Assembly: GCF_000379465.1 (NCBI RefSeq)
Contig: NZ_KB905381.1
Location: 776,878 to 840,877 of the forward strand
DNA length: 64,000 bases
Direction of reading: 5' to 3'
From: Sciscionella marina DSM 45152
Lineage (GTDB): Bacteria; Actinomycetota; Actinomycetes; Mycobacteriales; Pseudonocardiaceae
The notes beneath the pieces are model-generated. The model saw only the letters and a list, made by a program, of their open reading frames with translations, was not told where the DNA came from and made no database searches. Below are positions 63,402 through 64,000 of this stretch, piece by piece. Each line of letters begins with the position of its first letter. The stretch's first letter is position 1. The position numbers were made by a program, and so were the translations under genes.

Positions 63402-63497
63402 TTCATCAAGCTTTACTACTGGTTTTATTCTTGATGTTCTAATCTTCTCTCGAAGAGTTCGGGTTTTTTGCACAGGAATCGAACGAAGGGGTAGGAT

Positions 63498-64000
63498 ATG
63501 CGATCGCTGCGCAAGGGTGCGTCGCTCGCTCTTCCGCTCACCGCCGCACTCGTGCTCGCCGGCTGCGGCGGTGGTGGCGGCTCGGCGGCCTCCGGTGACG
63601 GGGTCATCTCGATCCGAGGGGGTGACCCGCAGAATCCTCTGCTTCCTACCAATACCCAGGAAACCGAGGGGGGCATGGTGGTCGATGCCCTCTGGTCGGG
63701 GCTGGTGAACTACGACCCGGAGAGCATGGCTCCGGAGAACGAGATGGCCACCTCGATCACGCCGAGCGAGAAGAACACCGTCTTCGACATCAAGTTCCAG
63801 AAAGGCTGGAAGTTCCACGACGGCACCGAGGTGAAGGCGGACAACTTCATCAATGCCTGGAACTACGGCGCCTATGCCCCGAACGGGCAGAACAACGCGG
63901 ACTTCTTCTCCGACATCAAGGGGTACAACGACGTTCACCCGGAGGATGAGAAGGCGAAGCCGGCCACGGACAAGATGTCGGGTCTGCAGAAGGTGAACGA
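63498..64000 (+). CDS. Second peptide ABC substrate-binding lipoprotein (5' part, runs off window)
   Basis: The first 167 codons from the ATG at 63498, preceded by AAGGGG. The signal peptide ends LVLAG-Cys23. It is a tandem paralogue of the upstream gene: residues 1 to about 109 are similar but clearly diverged (IRGGDPQNPLLPTNTQETEG versus LLGNDPQNPLIPTN), while everything after that is identical at DNA level. It may have a different ligand range set by parts outside the window. Confidence 0.92.
   Translation, partial: MRSLRKGASLALPLTAALVLAGCGGGGGSAASGDGVISIRGGDPQNPLLPTNTQETEGGMVVDALWSGLVNYDPESMAPENEMATSITPSEKNTVFDIKFQKGWKFHDGTEVKADNFINAWNYGAYAPNGQNNADFFSDIKGYNDVHPEDEKAKPATDKMSGLQKVN

Overview
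The window is high-GC DNA from an actinobacterium, most likely a member of the Pseudonocardiales (Amycolatopsis/Saccharopolyspora-like). The evidence is the GC-rich third codon positions, frequent GTG starts, many apparently leaderless promoters (TANNNT about 6-9 nt before the start codon), and gene order shared with mycobacteria: sucC-sucD-DUF5336-DUF6350(PerM)-purN-purH, CobC-like/Nif3/CT398/histidine phosphatase (compare Rv2231c-Rv2228c), and mfd-mazG-lpqU-eno-ftsB-DUF501-ppx (compare Rv1020-Rv1026). Genus-level placement is inference; no rRNA is present.

Layout. 1-10.5 kb is accessory: the tail of a TetM/OtrA-like EF-G paralogue, a WYL regulator with a divergent DinB protein, a large LuxR-type ATPase regulator divergent from an MFS transporter that reads in frame into an NmrA-like reductase, a Dabb protein, an M23 peptidase with a long leader, and a polytopic membrane protein coupled to a stand-alone B12-binding protein. 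11-22 kb is a core block (succinyl-CoA synthetase, two divisome-type membrane proteins, purN-purH). It is interrupted by a decayed short-chain dehydrogenase, a secreted tannase-family hydrolase with its TetR regulator, and a flavin monooxygenase; the TetR/monooxygenase gap holds two perfect TTAAC-N3-GTTAA sites. 22-30 kb holds an NmrA reductase, a LysR regulator, a PPOX enzyme, the CobC/Nif3/CT398/phosphatase operon and a sulfone-sulfur pair (sfnG plus flavin reductase).

29.9-30.3 kb is the RNase P RNA gene. Directly after it, 30.7-38.5 kb is a compact co-directional operon resembling a minimal Gram-positive type IV secretion system: small two-TM proteins, a VirB4-like ATPase, a TrbL/VirB6-like membrane protein, an NTF2/VirB8-like protein, a lytic transglycosylase/NlpC-P60 enzyme and an unknown protein. 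No relaxase, coupling protein or integrase is visible. 38.5-46 kb holds a kinase/metal-receptor-fold/glutathionyl-hydroquinone-reductase-like operon, a GDSL esterase, panB, a TetR regulator with a cluster of GAACANTGTTC operators and a gene remnant, and an amine-oxidase-like flavoprotein divergent from an Lrp/AsnC regulator.

46-61 kb is the mfd-to-ppx block, with an iron-box-controlled FecCDE transporter inserted after mfd. 61.7-64 kb has two tandem peptide-binding lipoproteins; the second runs off the window and is identical to the first over the last 176 bases.

The most unusual feature is a family of 75-81 bp tandem repeats placed exactly on gene junctions (34.2, 52.2, 55.8 and 56.3-56.5 kb). 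They stay open in frame, preserve ATGA stop/start overlaps, carry Shine-Dalgarno-like sequence and supply start or stop regions to neighbouring genes.
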